DNA of 64,000 bases from Marinitoga aeolica. Lineage in GTDB: Bacteria; Thermotogota; Thermotogae; Petrotogales; Petrotogaceae. The notes under the pieces are model-generated. The model saw nothing but the letters and a program-made list of their open reading frames with translations, had not been told where the DNA came from and did no database searches. This document shows positions 34,267-43,857 of this stretch, piece by piece. The position numbers were made by a program, and so were the translations under genes. Location of the stretch: the NCBI RefSeq assembly GCF_029910535.1, contig NZ_CP069362.1, forward strand, positions 1,364,001 to 1,428,000. The letters run 5' to 3'. The number at the start of each line of letters is the position of its first letter. The stretch's first letter is position 1.

Positions 34267-35458
34267 ATCTTAAAAGTTGTGTAACCTGTTGAGGTAACTG
34301 ATTTGCCTGAGATAGCATAGCGGTACCACTTTGAAGCAAAATTTGTTGTTTGGTATATTCTGCCATTTCTTTTGCCATGTCAGCATCTCTGATACGGCTT
34401 TCAGCAGCTGTTAAATTTTCTTCAGCAACACCTAAGTTTTTGATTGTATGTTCTAACCTGTTTTGTGAAGCACCTAATTTTGCCCTAAAAGCTGAAACTT
34501 TATAAATAGCTGCATCTAAAGCACTCAAAGCAAATTCTGCATTACTTTGAGAATTTATTTTTACTTCAGAAGTAATACCTAAATCATCAGCTTTCATACT
34601 TTCAAAACCAAGAGAAATGACCTGCCCTTCATTTGCTCCAATATGGAATTTTATAGGATCGACATTAGAAGTAACTATTCCATATACAGCAACAGAACCA
34701 CCATCTACTTTTGTTCCTGATGCTAAAGTTCCTCCGTAATCACTAATTTTTGCTATTTGATCAGAACTCCATGTAATACCGACTGTAGCAGTTCCACCAC
34801 TTAATGTAGCAGTAACTCGAGATCCTGATAAAGTTACACTTGTAATTGTAACTTGAGAAACTCCGTTAGAATCAATTCTTGAAATTTTAATATCTAATTG
34901 TGAGGTTGCTCCGCCATTGAATTGTCCAACTTCTATTATAAAATTTCCGCTTGCCGTAATATTAGAAGAATAGCTACCAACAGCAAAATGAGCAGATCCA
35001 GGTGCTACAATTTTTGCTTCAGCAGTTCTTGTTCCTTTTATTGAACCATCTAATAAATTTTTTGTGTTAAATTGTGTTGTTTTAGCAATTCTGTTAATTT
35101 CATCTCTTAATTCGGAAAATTCATTTTGTAATTGGTCTCTGTCTGCATCAGTATTTGTTTCAGTAGATGATTGAACTGCTAATTCTCTCATACGTTTTAA
35201 AATAGAATGAACTTCATCAAGTGCGCCTTCGGCGGTTTGGATCATAGACACAGCATCTTGAGCGTTTTTGATGGCTTTATCAAGTCCCTTTATCTGGTTC
35301 CTCATTTTTTCAGATATTGCCAATCCAGCAGCATCGTCAGCAGCTCTGTTAATTCTTAAACCAGAAGAAAGTTTTTCTAATGTTTTTCCCATACTACCCT
35401 TTACATTTGAGAGGGTTCTCCATGCATTTAATGCTTCCATGTTGTGATAAATTCTCAT
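34265..35458 (-). CDS. fliC: Flagellin
   Basis: 397 residues. Both conserved terminal coiled-coil regions are present: N-terminal ALNAWRTLSNVKGSMGKTLE, LEKLSSGLRINRAADDAAGL and QDAVSMIQTAEGALDEVHSI; C-terminal RLEHTIKNLGVAEENLTAAE and MLSQANQLPQQVTQLLR. The Ser/Thr/Gly-rich centre (about 145-300) is the surface-exposed variable domain and a likely glycan site. It polymerises into the flagellar filament. AGGTG precedes the ATG at 35458. The gene lies 22 bases downstream of a large lipoprotein gene, so it may be partly expressed from that promoter. Confidence 0.97.
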   Translation of the reverse strand: MRIYHNMEALNAWRTLSNVKGSMGKTLEKLSSGLRINRAADDAAGLAISEKMRNQIKGLDKAIKNAQDAVSMIQTAEGALDEVHSILKRMRELAVQSSTETNTDADRDQLQNEFSELRDEINRIAKTTQFNTKNLLDGSIKGTRTAEAKIVAPGSAHFAVGSYSSNITASGNFIIEVGQFNGGATSQLDIKISRIDSNGVSQVTITSVTLSGSRVTATLSGGTATVGITWSSDQIAKISDYGGTLASGTKVDGGSVAVYGIVTSNVDPIKFHIGANEGQVISLGFESMKADDLGITSEVKINSQSNAEFALSALDAAIYKVSAFRAKLGASQNRLEHTIKNLGVAEENLTAAESRIRDADMAKEMAEYTKQQILLQSGTAMLSQANQLPQQVTQLLR

Positions 35459-35480
35459 AAACTACACCTCCATGTTTATG

Positions 35481-37598
35481 TTATTTGGTTTTGAAATTAA
35501 TTGTATAATAAATATTTTCGAATTCATCTGCATATGTGTTTCCAAATTCATCAACTATTTGAGAAGGATCAATCTGTATTTCCCATGTTTGCGTAGAATC
35601 TAACGTAATATCTTTAAGTATTCCGTCATATTTAATAAATTTATTTTTTTGTTTTGCGGATAATGGAATATTAAAAGTTTTATTTGTCCCATTTTCTAAT
35701 ATTTTTATATTGATACTTAAATAATCTTTTTTTTCTATTTCCGATTCATCTGAAAATTCAATTAAAATCCGAGGATTTTCTATTGATTTGCTAACATTTA
35801 AATCGTAAAAATCGTATGTGCTTTCCTTTGAATAAACGTCAGTTCCTTCTATTGATATCCTGTACAGTTCAGGAGGATTATTTTCTTTTACTAAAACCTC
35901 AAAATTTTTTGTTACTGAGTAATTGTTATCAATATCTTTTGTCGAGAGCTGTATGTAATTATGGCCTAATGGAAACCCATCAGAAAGATTATAAGTAAAA
36001 GTTCTAACTTGAACAGGATTTGATTTGAATAACTCATTGTCATTTATATTAATGGAATATACATATGTTGCTGGATAAGAGTAATTTGAATTTATGTTGA
36101 ATATTATATCGAAATCATTTAATCTAGTAGATTCCGGATCAACTTCAATTTTTTCTGGTAGTATATAAAGGGTAGTGCTATTGTCAGAGTTCTTCTGATT
36201 TAATGAATATTTTAAATCAAAATTATTTATAGCTTTTGAAACTTTGAATGTTTTATAATAGGTTTTTGTATATTCTGGATTTTCTTTTGTTATAGTAACA
36301 GTTAATTCATAATTTCCTGGGTCTAAGTACATTTTTTCTGTTTCTAAAATAGTGCTATTTGTAGTAATATCTAATTTTTTATAATCGGTGTTGTCTTTTT
36401 TTAATGTAAAACTATATTTTAATTCATCTGAAAAATTACGTTTTTTCTTTACTGAAACATTAAAAAATACTGGATCTCTATTTGTTATAATTGAAGAATT
36501 ATCAATTTTAATATTTTTATCTAAATAATCTTTTTTATAAATATCAACATTGGCAGAAAATTCTTCAAACTTTTCCACGTGAAGTAAAATTTTATTTTGT
36601 GTAGAATCATTTGTTACCATATTCCTGGCATTTAATAATAAACTGACTTCACCATCGTTTAAATAAATAGGACCATATTTTAATTCTTTTTTTTCAGTTG
36701 TTGATTCAACGATTTTTTTATCATTATTTGAAATACTAAATAAATAAGATGCAGGTAAACTATATTTTTCATCTACATTCAATATGACATATATGGGATC
36801 TATTGTAGATAAAGTTGCATTATCAGTTATAATAGGACCGTCATAAGATTCTTTATGCAATTCTGTTATTAGATTGAATGAAGTATCTATATTTTTAGGA
36901 TTTAATTCTACAGTTGTTCTGCCAAAACCATTATTAGCAGTATCGTATATTTCTACAGAGATAATATGTTTTTTCTTCTGAAAAAAAAGTGGAGTTGATT
37001 CAAATGTTTTATTTTTTATATTTCCATTTTCAACCAATTTATTATCAAAATAGATTTTATAAGAGAAATCGCTATTATATACAATATCCGAATCAACATC
37101 AACTAAAATAGAATAGTTTTTATAAGGATCATAGATGTTGTTTTCTAATATTTTACCTGTTTCTGTATTTTTGAATTTCAGAATTGGTTCCAGTTCTTTT
37201 TTATAATCATAGACGTTAATATATAATTTGTTTTTACTGGTATAATTTTCTCCACCAATGGAAAAAACACCCTCAATTTCATATTTTCCTGGTTCTGTTA
37301 ATTCGAAATTTCCGGAAAATGTATTTTCGTTTATAGATTTTAATTCTATTGTTCTAATATTTTTGTTATTGGTAGTGCTTACTATATTTAAGTGAGCTTG
37401 ACCAATATTAGCAAGTGGTGAATCTAATCTTAATATCACTTCACCCTTTGCTTCATTAATATCCTTATTCATTATTGTCTTAGTTTGAGAAGAAAAAGAA
37501 ATTTCAACGTTTATTTTAAATTTTGATTCAACAGGTTTCAAGCATGATGAGAAAAGGAATAATAATAAAATTATCATTAAATAGGATATGTTTTTCAT
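35481..37598 (-). CDS. Large lipoprotein of unknown function, beta-sandwich repeats
   Basis: 705 residues. Lipoprotein signal with FSSC lipobox (Cys about 19). The mature protein reads as a series of beta-rich, Ig- or fibronectin-like segments of about 95-110 residues, several starting from related patterns (for example TDNATLSTIDPIYVILNVDE, ITNRDPVFFNVSVKKK and TRLNDFDIIFNINSNYSYPA) and alternating with linkers. No catalytic motif. It is directly upstream of flagellin on the same strand, which raises the possibility of a role in the flagellar or toga surface; that is inference. GGAGGGATTTT precedes the ATG at 37598. The gap 37599-37874 holds the mcp promoter and otherwise nothing I can identify. 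Confidence 0.65.
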   Translation of the reverse strand: MKNISYLMIILLLFLFSSCLKPVESKFKINVEISFSSQTKTIMNKDINEAKGEVILRLDSPLANIGQAHLNIVSTTNNKNIRTIELKSINENTFSGNFELTEPGKYEIEGVFSIGGENYTSKNKLYINVYDYKKELEPILKFKNTETGKILENNIYDPYKNYSILVDVDSDIVYNSDFSYKIYFDNKLVENGNIKNKTFESTPLFFQKKKHIISVEIYDTANNGFGRTTVELNPKNIDTSFNLITELHKESYDGPIITDNATLSTIDPIYVILNVDEKYSLPASYLFSISNNDKKIVESTTEKKELKYGPIYLNDGEVSLLLNARNMVTNDSTQNKILLHVEKFEEFSANVDIYKKDYLDKNIKIDNSSIITNRDPVFFNVSVKKKRNFSDELKYSFTLKKDNTDYKKLDITTNSTILETEKMYLDPGNYELTVTITKENPEYTKTYYKTFKVSKAINNFDLKYSLNQKNSDNSTTLYILPEKIEVDPESTRLNDFDIIFNINSNYSYPATYVYSININDNELFKSNPVQVRTFTYNLSDGFPLGHNYIQLSTKDIDNNYSVTKNFEVLVKENNPPELYRISIEGTDVYSKESTYDFYDLNVSKSIENPRILIEFSDESEIEKKDYLSINIKILENGTNKTFNIPLSAKQKNKFIKYDGILKDITLDSTQTWEIQIDPSQIVDEFGNTYADEFENIYYTINFKTK

Positions 37599-37765
37599 AA
37601 AATCCCTCCATGGAATAATCTTTCAATTTATCATTCTTTAAAAGAAATAAAATTCCTAAAAGTGTAAAAATAATTATTAAAGTATACGATTTGAGAATTT
37701 ATTTGGATATACAGAATAAGAGATGATTTTTAAATGCAGATGTTAGTATTTCTTTATAATCTTTT

Positions 37766-37794
37766 TTGGAATTTTAATCATAAAAGTATATAAT
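37766..37794 (+). promoter_or_regulatory. Promoter of the mcp gene at 37.9 kb
   Basis: TTGGAA (37766-37771), 17-base spacer, TATAAT (37789-37794). It looks like a housekeeping promoter, not the sigma-28 type common for motility genes. Confidence 0.65.
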
Positions 37795-37874
37795 CAAACT
37801 GTAGAATTATATGGATTTATTTGTTGATAGATTGATATTTGAATAATTCTTTCAAATAAAGCGGAGGTGTTAAA

Positions 37875-39962
37875 ATGAGCATTAAAGCGAAAATTATTTT
37901 TGGATTTTCTGTAATAGTATTAATAGCTGTTATTATAGGATCTTTGGGTTTGTTGTCAACAAATAATATAAAAAGTTATGTTTTAAATATTGCAAATGAG
38001 AACTTACCTAAAGTTCAGAAAGTGTTATCGCTATATCAATTACAAACATCTATTGAAAAATCTGAAATGGCATTGCTTGGATTAACCGATCAACAATTAA
38101 GAAATAATGAATATCAAAAAATGGATGAAACATGGAATTCCATTAATAAACTGATTAAGGAATATGAAAACTTTAATTTGAATGCCGAAGAAACAAAATA
38201 TTGGAAAGAATATAAAAATAAATTAAGTGCCTGGGAAAGTGCCCATGCAAGTTTCATGGAATTATCTAAAAAATTGGATGAGACGAAGATACTTGATCCT
38301 AAAACATTAAAATTGGATGTAAAAACATATGAAAGCGAATTATATAGATTAGCATGGATTATTGAAAAAGCAATTTTAGAAAAAGAACCATTTAATGAAG
38401 AATTAAATCCTAGAAAAAGTGCTTTTGGTAAATGGCTTGAAAATTATCAAACAGAAAACGATTATCTGGCAGATATGTTTGTTGATATGAAAAAATATAA
38501 TGAAGGTTTTTTAAAAACAGCTAAAACAATTAATTTGGTAATAAAAAAGAAAAATGAAAAACAAATCTCTTTAATGCAGAGAGTATATAACAATTCTCTT
38601 ATTCCATATTTAGAGAATATTTTTGATACATTTGAAACAATAAATCAAATTGCTGATGAATCGTTGAAATTAAAGAATCAAATGGCTGATCAAAGTTTAA
38701 ATGTAGATTTGCCACTTTTTGAGGATATGGCAGGTGTATTAAAGAAAATAGTTGATTATAATAAGACTGAAGCAATTCAAAAAGGTAATGAAGCAGTTTC
38801 TAAAGCTCAAAAAGCATTAATTGTTGTTTTATCTTCAATAGGATTCGGTATTATTATTTCTATAATTTTTGGATGGGCTATTATTGCAAATATTGTAAAA
38901 CCAATTAAAGAATTAATGAAAAAGATAAAAGCATTTGGTAAAGGAGATTTAACCATTGATTTTACCATGAAAGGTAAAGATGAAATATCACAAATGGCTA
39001 AGGTTTTAGATAATATGGCAAGTGATTTAAGGGATTCAATGAAATTAATATATGAAGCTTCAAATAAATTATCATTATCTTCGGATACATTAGCTTCAAT
39101 ATCAGAAGAGCAAAATGCTATTTCAGATGATTTATCATCACAATCAAGAATTATTGAATCAAATACAGAAGATGCGTCTGCTTCCGTAGAAGAAGTATCT
39201 TCAGGAGTAGAAGAGGTAGCAAGTTCTGCTCAAATGATATCAACAAATGCAGAAGAGTTATCTTATAAAGCGAATGAAGCTTCAGAAGCAGCATTGAATG
39301 GAGAAAAATCTGTAAACAGAATTGTTGAAATAGTGGAAAATGCAGTAAAAGAATCAAGTAATACTCAAGAAAAAGTAAATAGCTTATCAGAAAAGGTTCA
39401 AAATATAGGTAATATTGTTGAAACAATAAATCAAATAACAGAACAAACAAATCTATTGGCATTAAATGCCGCAATAGAAGCCGCAAGAGCCGGTGAAGCC
39501 GGCAAGGGATTTGCAGTAGTTGCTGATGAAATAAGAAAGTTAGCTGAGCAAAGTAAAGCGTCAACTGAAGAAATAGCAAAAATTTTGATATCTGTTAAAG
39601 ATGGTGCTGTAAGTGCAAATGAAGCCACAAATAAAGTAGTTAATATAATAAAAGATATTGATGTTGAATCTGAAAATGTTGTTTCGCAATTTAAGTTGAT
39701 TTTAGATAAGGTAGAAGAAATGAATATGAAAGTTCACGAACTTTCATCTGCAGCTGAAGAACAAAGTGCTTCTACAGAAGAAATGGCAGCAGCCATGGAT
39801 AGAATTTCAAAGGTTATTAATGAAATATCAGATCAAGTAAAATATATGGTTTCAGCAATCGATCAACAAACAAAAAGTTCTCATCAAGTAAATGAGACAG
39901 CAGAAGAAGGAAATAAATTGTCACAATCGTTAATGGAATTAATAAATAAGTTTAGCATATAA
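37875..39962 (+). CDS. mcp: Methyl-accepting chemotaxis protein
   Basis: 695 residues. Membrane helix about 7-28, a four-helix-bundle-like outer sensor (about 30-305), second helix about 312-335, HAMP ([20 protein letters not shown] and [17 protein letters not shown]) and the canonical signalling domain with [20 protein letters not shown] and [14 protein letters not shown]. Gln/Glu-rich methylation segments are visible ([38 protein letters not shown]). The C-terminus lacks a CheR-binding pentapeptide. The ligand is unknown. GCGGAGGTG precedes the ATG at 37875. Single-gene unit. Confidence 0.96.
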   Translation: MSIKAKIIFGFSVIVLIAVIIGSLGLLSTNNIKSYVLNIANENLPKVQKVLSLYQLQTSIEKSEMALLGLTDQQLRNNEYQKMDETWNSINKLIKEYENFNLNAEETKYWKEYKNKLSAWESAHASFMELSKKLDETKILDPKTLKLDVKTYESELYRLAWIIEKAILEKEPFNEELNPRKSAFGKWLENYQTENDYLADMFVDMKKYNEGFLKTAKTINLVIKKKNEKQISLMQRVYNNSLIPYLENIFDTFETINQIADESLKLKNQMADQSLNVDLPLFEDMAGVLKKIVDYNKTEAIQKGNEAVSKAQKALIVVLSSIGFGIIISIIFGWAIIANIVKPIKELMKKIKAFGKGDLTIDFTMKGKDEISQMAKVLDNMASDLRDSMKLIYEASNKLSLSSDTLASISEEQNAISDDLSSQSRIIESNTEDASASVEEVSSGVEEVASSAQMISTNAEELSYKANEASEAALNGEKSVNRIVEIVENAVKESSNTQEKVNSLSEKVQNIGNIVETINQITEQTNLLALNAAIEAARAGEAGKGFAVVADEIRKLAEQSKASTEEIAKILISVKDGAVSANEATNKVVNIIKDIDVESENVVSQFKLILDKVEEMNMKVHELSSAAEEQSASTEEMAAAMDRISKVINEISDQVKYMVSAIDQQTKSSHQVNETAEEGNKLSQSLMELINKFSI

Positions 39963-39992
39963 TAAAACGGGCTGAAAAGCCCGTTTTATTAT
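39959..39992. terminator. Bidirectional terminator between mcp and the asnA-like gene
   Basis: ATAATAAAACGGGCT (39959-39973) and its full complement (39978-39992) form a 15-bp stem with a GAAA tetraloop. Both genes' stop codons lie within it. Confidence 0.9.
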
Positions 39993-40948
39993 ATAGAATG
40001 TTTACCTGGAGTTTTGGCAAAGAGTCTGGTTTTTTCAACATGATCTAAAGCTAAAATCCATCTAGTAAATCTTTCAATTCCGATTCCACAACCTGCTGAA
40101 TGTCTTAATATTCCAGCTTTGGCTACTTCTAAATAATCTTTGAATTGTTCTGGTGGGGTCTTTTTTAATTCCATTCTTTTTAATATTTGCTCATATTCAT
40201 GTTCTCTTTCACCACCAGAAATAGCTTCTTCATATCCTTCTGGATATATAAGATCAAAATCAAGTAAAACATCAGGTCTTTCAGGATCTTGTTTATCATA
40301 AAACTCTCTTTCCATTAAAGGAATATCTATCATCCAGAATGGTTCTTCGGCCTCTAAAGAAGCTTTTTTCTCATAATCTTCACCGTATTTTTCTTTTAGT
40401 TCTTTAACTGTGTATCGTTTAAATGGTTTTTTAGGTATTTTTAGTGATGGATGATATTTTTCGATAATTTCAGGATGTTTTTCTTTTATAGTTTTTATTG
40501 TGTAAATAATTGCATCTTCCATAACATCAAAGACATCTTCACGAGAAGATTCTAACATTTCCATATCAATTTGAACAAAATCAAATAAATGCCTTCCTGA
40601 ATTCATTTTATCTTCTGTTTCAAGTCTAACATTTGGTGATACAATATATATTTTTTTATGAACCAATACAGCGACTTGTTTGTGTAAAATCATAGATTTT
40701 GTTACAGAGTATTTTTGCCCATAATATTCAAATTCAGCTTCGAAATGTGGATGGTTTAATGGATCAGTTATTGGAGAAACTGTAACAGGCAATAATTCAA
40801 CAAATCCTTTTTTGTCTAATACATGTCGGATACCTTTTAAAATATCACTTTGAATCAATGTTGCATCTTTAAAAACGGGATTTTCTAAATACTCTTTTAC
40901 CAATTCTACAGTATCAATCTTTCTTCCTTCTGCCAATTTTTTAGTCAT
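39989..40948 (-). CDS. asnA: AsnA-type asparagine synthetase related to class II Asp/Asn-tRNA synthetases
   Basis: 319 residues from the ATG at 40948 (GGAGAGGG upstream; an in-frame TTG at 40966 precedes the ribosome site). It is a class II aminoacyl-tRNA synthetase catalytic core without the N-terminal anticodon-binding domain: motif 2 region LFDFVQIDMEM and motif 3 GCGIGIERFTRWIL near residue 290. Similar stand-alone AsnRS paralogues in archaea act as asparagine synthetase, using ATP, aspartate and ammonia. The leader peptide upstream is full of Asn codons, independent evidence that the gene serves asparagine supply. Expression is predicted to rise when Asn-tRNA is short. Confidence 0.82.
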   Translation of the reverse strand: MTKKLAEGRKIDTVELVKEYLENPVFKDATLIQSDILKGIRHVLDKKGFVELLPVTVSPITDPLNHPHFEAEFEYYGQKYSVTKSMILHKQVAVLVHKKIYIVSPNVRLETEDKMNSGRHLFDFVQIDMEMLESSREDVFDVMEDAIIYTIKTIKEKHPEIIEKYHPSLKIPKKPFKRYTVKELKEKYGEDYEKKASLEAEEPFWMIDIPLMEREFYDKQDPERPDVLLDFDLIYPEGYEEAISGGEREHEYEQILKRMELKKTPPEQFKDYLEVAKAGILRHSAGCGIGIERFTRWILALDHVEKTRLFAKTPGKHSI

Positions 40949-41072
40949 AATACCCTCTCCCTTCAAAATAATATAATATATAAAATTATGTATAATCTCT
41001 CCCTCTCCCAGGCATTTTCACAAAGTACTTGAAAAATCAATAATAAAAAAATTATGATTAATGACTAAAATA

Positions 41073-41111
41073 TAAAAAACCGGCGCTGGTACGAAAATAT
41101 CCAGCGCCGGT
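41073..41111 (-). terminator. Attenuator terminator in the asnA leader
   Basis: On the minus strand ACCGGCGCTGG-type arms (41111-41101 with 41089-41079) form an 11-bp, GC-rich stem around an 11-base loop and are followed by T6. It stands between the leader peptide and asnA, about 125 bases before the asnA start. Confidence 0.88.
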
Positions 41112-41153
41112 GAATTATAAACAACGAACTACCTCGCGTTACACCAACGCTGG
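41101..41153 (-). promoter_or_regulatory. Alternative antiterminator pairing in the asnA leader
   Basis: CCAGCGTTGGTG (41153-41142, inside leader codons 18-22) can pair over 12 positions, two of them G-U, with CACCGGCGCTGG (41112-41101), the 5' arm of the terminator. It copies the terminator's 3' arm CCAGCGCCGGT. A shorter rival hairpin GCGTT/AACGC lies within the leader coding end. Confidence 0.75.
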
Positions 41154-41206
41154 TTGATATTATTATTATTGAAATTATTAAATTTTATTGAAATTATTTT
41201 TTTCAT
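41129..41206 (-). CDS. Asparagine-rich leader peptide of asnA
   Basis: 25 codons from the ATG at 41206 to a TAG at 41129-41131, with AGGCGGTG six bases upstream. It begins MKKIISIKF, has Asn at positions 10, 11, 13, 14, 15, 16, 18 and 23 (eight of 25), and ends CNAR. The Asn run lies just ahead of the antiterminator arm. This matches the logic of trp, his and ilv leaders: a ribosome stalled at Asn codons leaves the antiterminator arm free, a ribosome reaching the stop covers it and termination follows. It is too short for routine gene calling. Confidence 0.85.
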   Translation of the reverse strand: MKKIISIKFNNFNNNNINQRWCNAR

Positions 41207-41236
41207 AAGTTACACCGCCTATAATATTTTTTTTCA

Positions 41237-41265
41237 ATTATACTATAATTTTTTTGAGATGTCAA
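41237..41265 (-). promoter_or_regulatory. Perfect consensus promoter of the asnA leader
   Basis: Minus strand TTGACA (41265-41260), 17-base spacer, TATAAT (41242-41237). The -35 box covers the mutL stop codon, so mutL read-through would also pass through the attenuator. Confidence 0.9.
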
Positions 41266-43133
41266 GTTCTCTCAAAAAAATCATCTATTTTTTTTAATGA
41301 TAATTCCATGGAAATAGGTCGTCCATGAGGGCATGTTAAAATTTCATATTCTATAATTTTAGAAATAAGAGTTTCCAATCCAACAGGGTCATCTCCAGTT
41401 TTAACTGCAGCTCTGCACGACATAGTTGCAATTGCATGATCAAATACTTTTTCGGGTGATTCTATACCTTCCAATCTTAATTCATCAAGTATTTCTATAA
41501 TAGCATTTTGAGGGTCGTTTATTTTAATATTAGATGGTAATCCAGAAATAAAATATCCATCATTATTTTTGATAATTTCGAATCCCAGTTTTCTAATTTT
41601 TTCAATATTATTTTCTAAAATTTCTTTTCTTATAGTATCAAGATTTAATTTTATAGGTAGCATTATCATCTGTGTTGTAATATTTCCATTTTCAAAAAAT
41701 TCTCTTTTTAAGTCTTCATAGATAACTCTTTCATGAGCGGCATGGAAATCTATAAATTGTATAGAATCTTTTAATTCAAGAATAATATATCTATCTGCTA
41801 CTAATCCGAGAATTTTATAATAACTTAGGTCTAAAATTTTTTCTTTTTTCTTTATTTCTGGTTTTATATAATTTGTATTATGAATAATATTTTTTACAAT
41901 ATTTTTTTCATTATTTTTTTGTTGAAAGTTTTTTTGTATGGACTGAAAATAACTGTTTTTATTATCTTTTTCTTCCTTTTTTCTTTTTATTAAAAATGTA
42001 TTGTATTTTTCTTCATTATCTGAAACTATAGGAACTTCATTTAATTTTAAAGGTTCAGATTTAACAGGATATTTTTCTTTTTCAATTTTTGATTTTTCTT
42101 TAAAATTATAATTTGAGTCGTTTTCAATATTAATAGCCATTTTAAATTTAGTTTGATTAATTAAAGTTTCTCTTATAATCCTTTTGAATTTATTATAAAT
42201 AATTCTTGATTCAGATATTTTTACCTCTAATTTTTGTGGATGAACATTAACATCAACTTCTTTAGGATCTATATCAAAAAAGATAATCCCATATGGATGT
42301 CTTCTCGACTCTAGCATTTCACCATATCCTGCTTCAAATACAGCGAATAAGTCACCAGAACGTATATATCTATTATTTATAAAAAATATTTGAGCTGTTC
42401 GATTGTTTCGAGTTACTCGTGGATGAGATATAAATCCTTTTATTTTAAACCATGGTTCTTCATAATCAATTCTAAAAAAATCTTCTTTTGAAGTTTCAGG
42501 AAAAATAACGTTTATTTTTTCAAGTAATTTCATATTTTTAGATATTGAGTAAATAGATTTATTATCTTTTATATAGCTTATTGAAACATTAGTAGCTAAA
42601 ATAAATTTTTCTATAATTTCAGTAATCATTCTTCCTTCAATTGCGGCAGATTTTAAAAATTTTCTTCTTGCTGGAACGTTGAAAAACAAATCTCTTACTT
42701 CAATTGTTGTTCCACTTGAAGCAGCAACTTTTTTAATATTTATGGGTTCACCACCTACGAATTCTATAGAAGTAGCAATATTTTCATTTTTTCTTCTTGA
42801 AACGATTTTCATTCTTGAAACTCTTGATATAGCAGCTAAAGCTTCACCTCTAAATCCATAAGTATGTATAGAATATAAATCTTCAACTTCTTTAATTTTA
42901 CTTGTAGTATGTGGTTGAACAGCTAATAAAATATCTTCTTCAGACATTCCAACACCATTGTCTGTAATTCTTATATATGTTTTTCCACCATCTTTTATTT
43001 CTATAATAATATTATCTGCGTGAGCATCAATTGCATTTTCAAATAACTCTTTTACAACTGCAAAAGTACCAGTGACAACTTCACCAGCAGCGATTTTCAT
43101 AATAACAGATTCAGGTAACTTAACAATAGCCAT
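41262..43133 (-). CDS. mutL: DNA mismatch repair protein MutL
   Basis: 623 residues from the ATG at 43133 with AGGTG five bases upstream; an in-frame start 51 bases earlier lies in rlmB and has no ribosome site. GHKL ATPase motifs in the N-terminal part: ELFENAIDAHAD, DNGVGM and YGFRGEALAAISRVS. A Lys-rich, poorly conserved linker spans about 345-430. The C-terminal dimerisation domain holds DFHAAHERVIYE, the metal-endonuclease motif (DQHA-x2-E-x4-E) with Gln replaced by Phe, and CPHGRP near the end, another endonuclease-site motif. It links MutS mismatch recognition to strand incision. It is third in the mrnC-rlmB-mutL unit. Confidence 0.97.
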   Translation of the reverse strand: MAIVKLPESVIMKIAAGEVVTGTFAVVKELFENAIDAHADNIIIEIKDGGKTYIRITDNGVGMSEEDILLAVQPHTTSKIKEVEDLYSIHTYGFRGEALAAISRVSRMKIVSRRKNENIATSIEFVGGEPINIKKVAASSGTTIEVRDLFFNVPARRKFLKSAAIEGRMITEIIEKFILATNVSISYIKDNKSIYSISKNMKLLEKINVIFPETSKEDFFRIDYEEPWFKIKGFISHPRVTRNNRTAQIFFINNRYIRSGDLFAVFEAGYGEMLESRRHPYGIIFFDIDPKEVDVNVHPQKLEVKISESRIIYNKFKRIIRETLINQTKFKMAINIENDSNYNFKEKSKIEKEKYPVKSEPLKLNEVPIVSDNEEKYNTFLIKRKKEEKDNKNSYFQSIQKNFQQKNNEKNIVKNIIHNTNYIKPEIKKKEKILDLSYYKILGLVADRYIILELKDSIQFIDFHAAHERVIYEDLKREFFENGNITTQMIMLPIKLNLDTIRKEILENNIEKIRKLGFEIIKNNDGYFISGLPSNIKINDPQNAIIEILDELRLEGIESPEKVFDHAIATMSCRAAVKTGDDPVGLETLISKIIEYEILTCPHGRPISMELSLKKIDDFFERT

Positions 43134-43137
43134 TTTT

Positions 43138-43857
43138 TCACCTGCTTTTTTGTTTAAATATTTCAAAAAGCAATATTCCTGCACTTACAGAAACATTTAA
43201 AGAATCAACATTATTTGCCATTGGGATTGATATTAAAGCATCACATCTGGATTTTACTTTTTCTCTGATTCCGTTTCCTTCATTTCCCATAACTAATGCG
43301 ACATTTCCAGTTAAATCCATTTCATAATAAATATTATAGCTCATATCTGCACCATATACCCAGAATCCTCGTTTTTTAATAACGTCAATAAATCTTGATA
43401 AATTAGTGACTTTTAAAATGGGTATTTTAAAAGCTAATCCTACAGAGACTTTAATTACAGTAGGAGTAATTTCCACAGAGTTATCTTTTGGGATTACAAT
43501 TAGATCGCTGTTTGATGCGACAGCTGATCTTATTATTGCTCCAAAATTGTGAGGGTCCTGGAGTTGATCCAGTATAATGATTGTGGCGTTTTCTTTTAAA
43601 TTATCAAGAATATCTTCTTCGGCATATTTAAATTCTTTGCCTATATCAATTACCACACCTTGATGTTTGGATATATTTACCATTCTTTGTAATACTTTAT
43701 CTGGTGCAAAAGAGAAAGAATAATTATGTTTTTTGGCTAATTCAATTAAATCATTTAAAGTTTTATCCGTTTTTTTACTATCTGTAAAGTATATATTTTT
43801 TACAGGATATTTTGCATTTATAATCTCTTTTAGAACATTTCTACCATAAACATACAT
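43138..43857 (-). CDS. rlmB: 23S rRNA 2'-O-ribose methyltransferase, TrmH/SpoU family
   Basis: 239 residues. N-terminal substrate-binding domain (YVYGRNVLKEII) and C-terminal SPOUT domain with the knot motifs LDQLQDPHNFGAIIRSAVAS, ALVMGNEGNGIREKV and SIPMANNVDSLNVSVSAGIL. RlmB methylates G2251 (E. coli numbering) in the peptidyltransferase centre using S-adenosylmethionine. Close relatives with the same motifs act on tRNA, so position is inferred from family resemblance. It starts one base after the mrnC stop and lies four bases from mutL. Confidence 0.92.
   Translation of the reverse strand: MYVYGRNVLKEIINAKYPVKNIYFTDSKKTDKTLNDLIELAKKHNYSFSFAPDKVLQRMVNISKHQGVVIDIGKEFKYAEEDILDNLKENATIIILDQLQDPHNFGAIIRSAVASNSDLIVIPKDNSVEITPTVIKVSVGLAFKIPILKVTNLSRFIDVIKKRGFWVYGADMSYNIYYEMDLTGNVALVMGNEGNGIREKVKSRCDALISIPMANNVDSLNVSVSAGILLFEIFKQKSR

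Noticed and set aside
39151-39628. Long minus-strand open frames inside the mcp gene
   Set aside because: They are antisense shadows of the repetitive coiled-coil coding sequence; Leu-rich translations of this type are typical artefacts.
40948-41236. T-box riboswitch ahead of the asnA-like gene
   Set aside because: The region has a terminator and antiterminator, but I see no T-box consensus or Stem I layout; an Asn-rich translated leader explains the structure better.
43134-43184. Upstream in-frame start for mutL
   Set aside because: The 17 extra residues overlap rlmB and precede the ribosome site; MAIVKLPESV is the usual MutL start.
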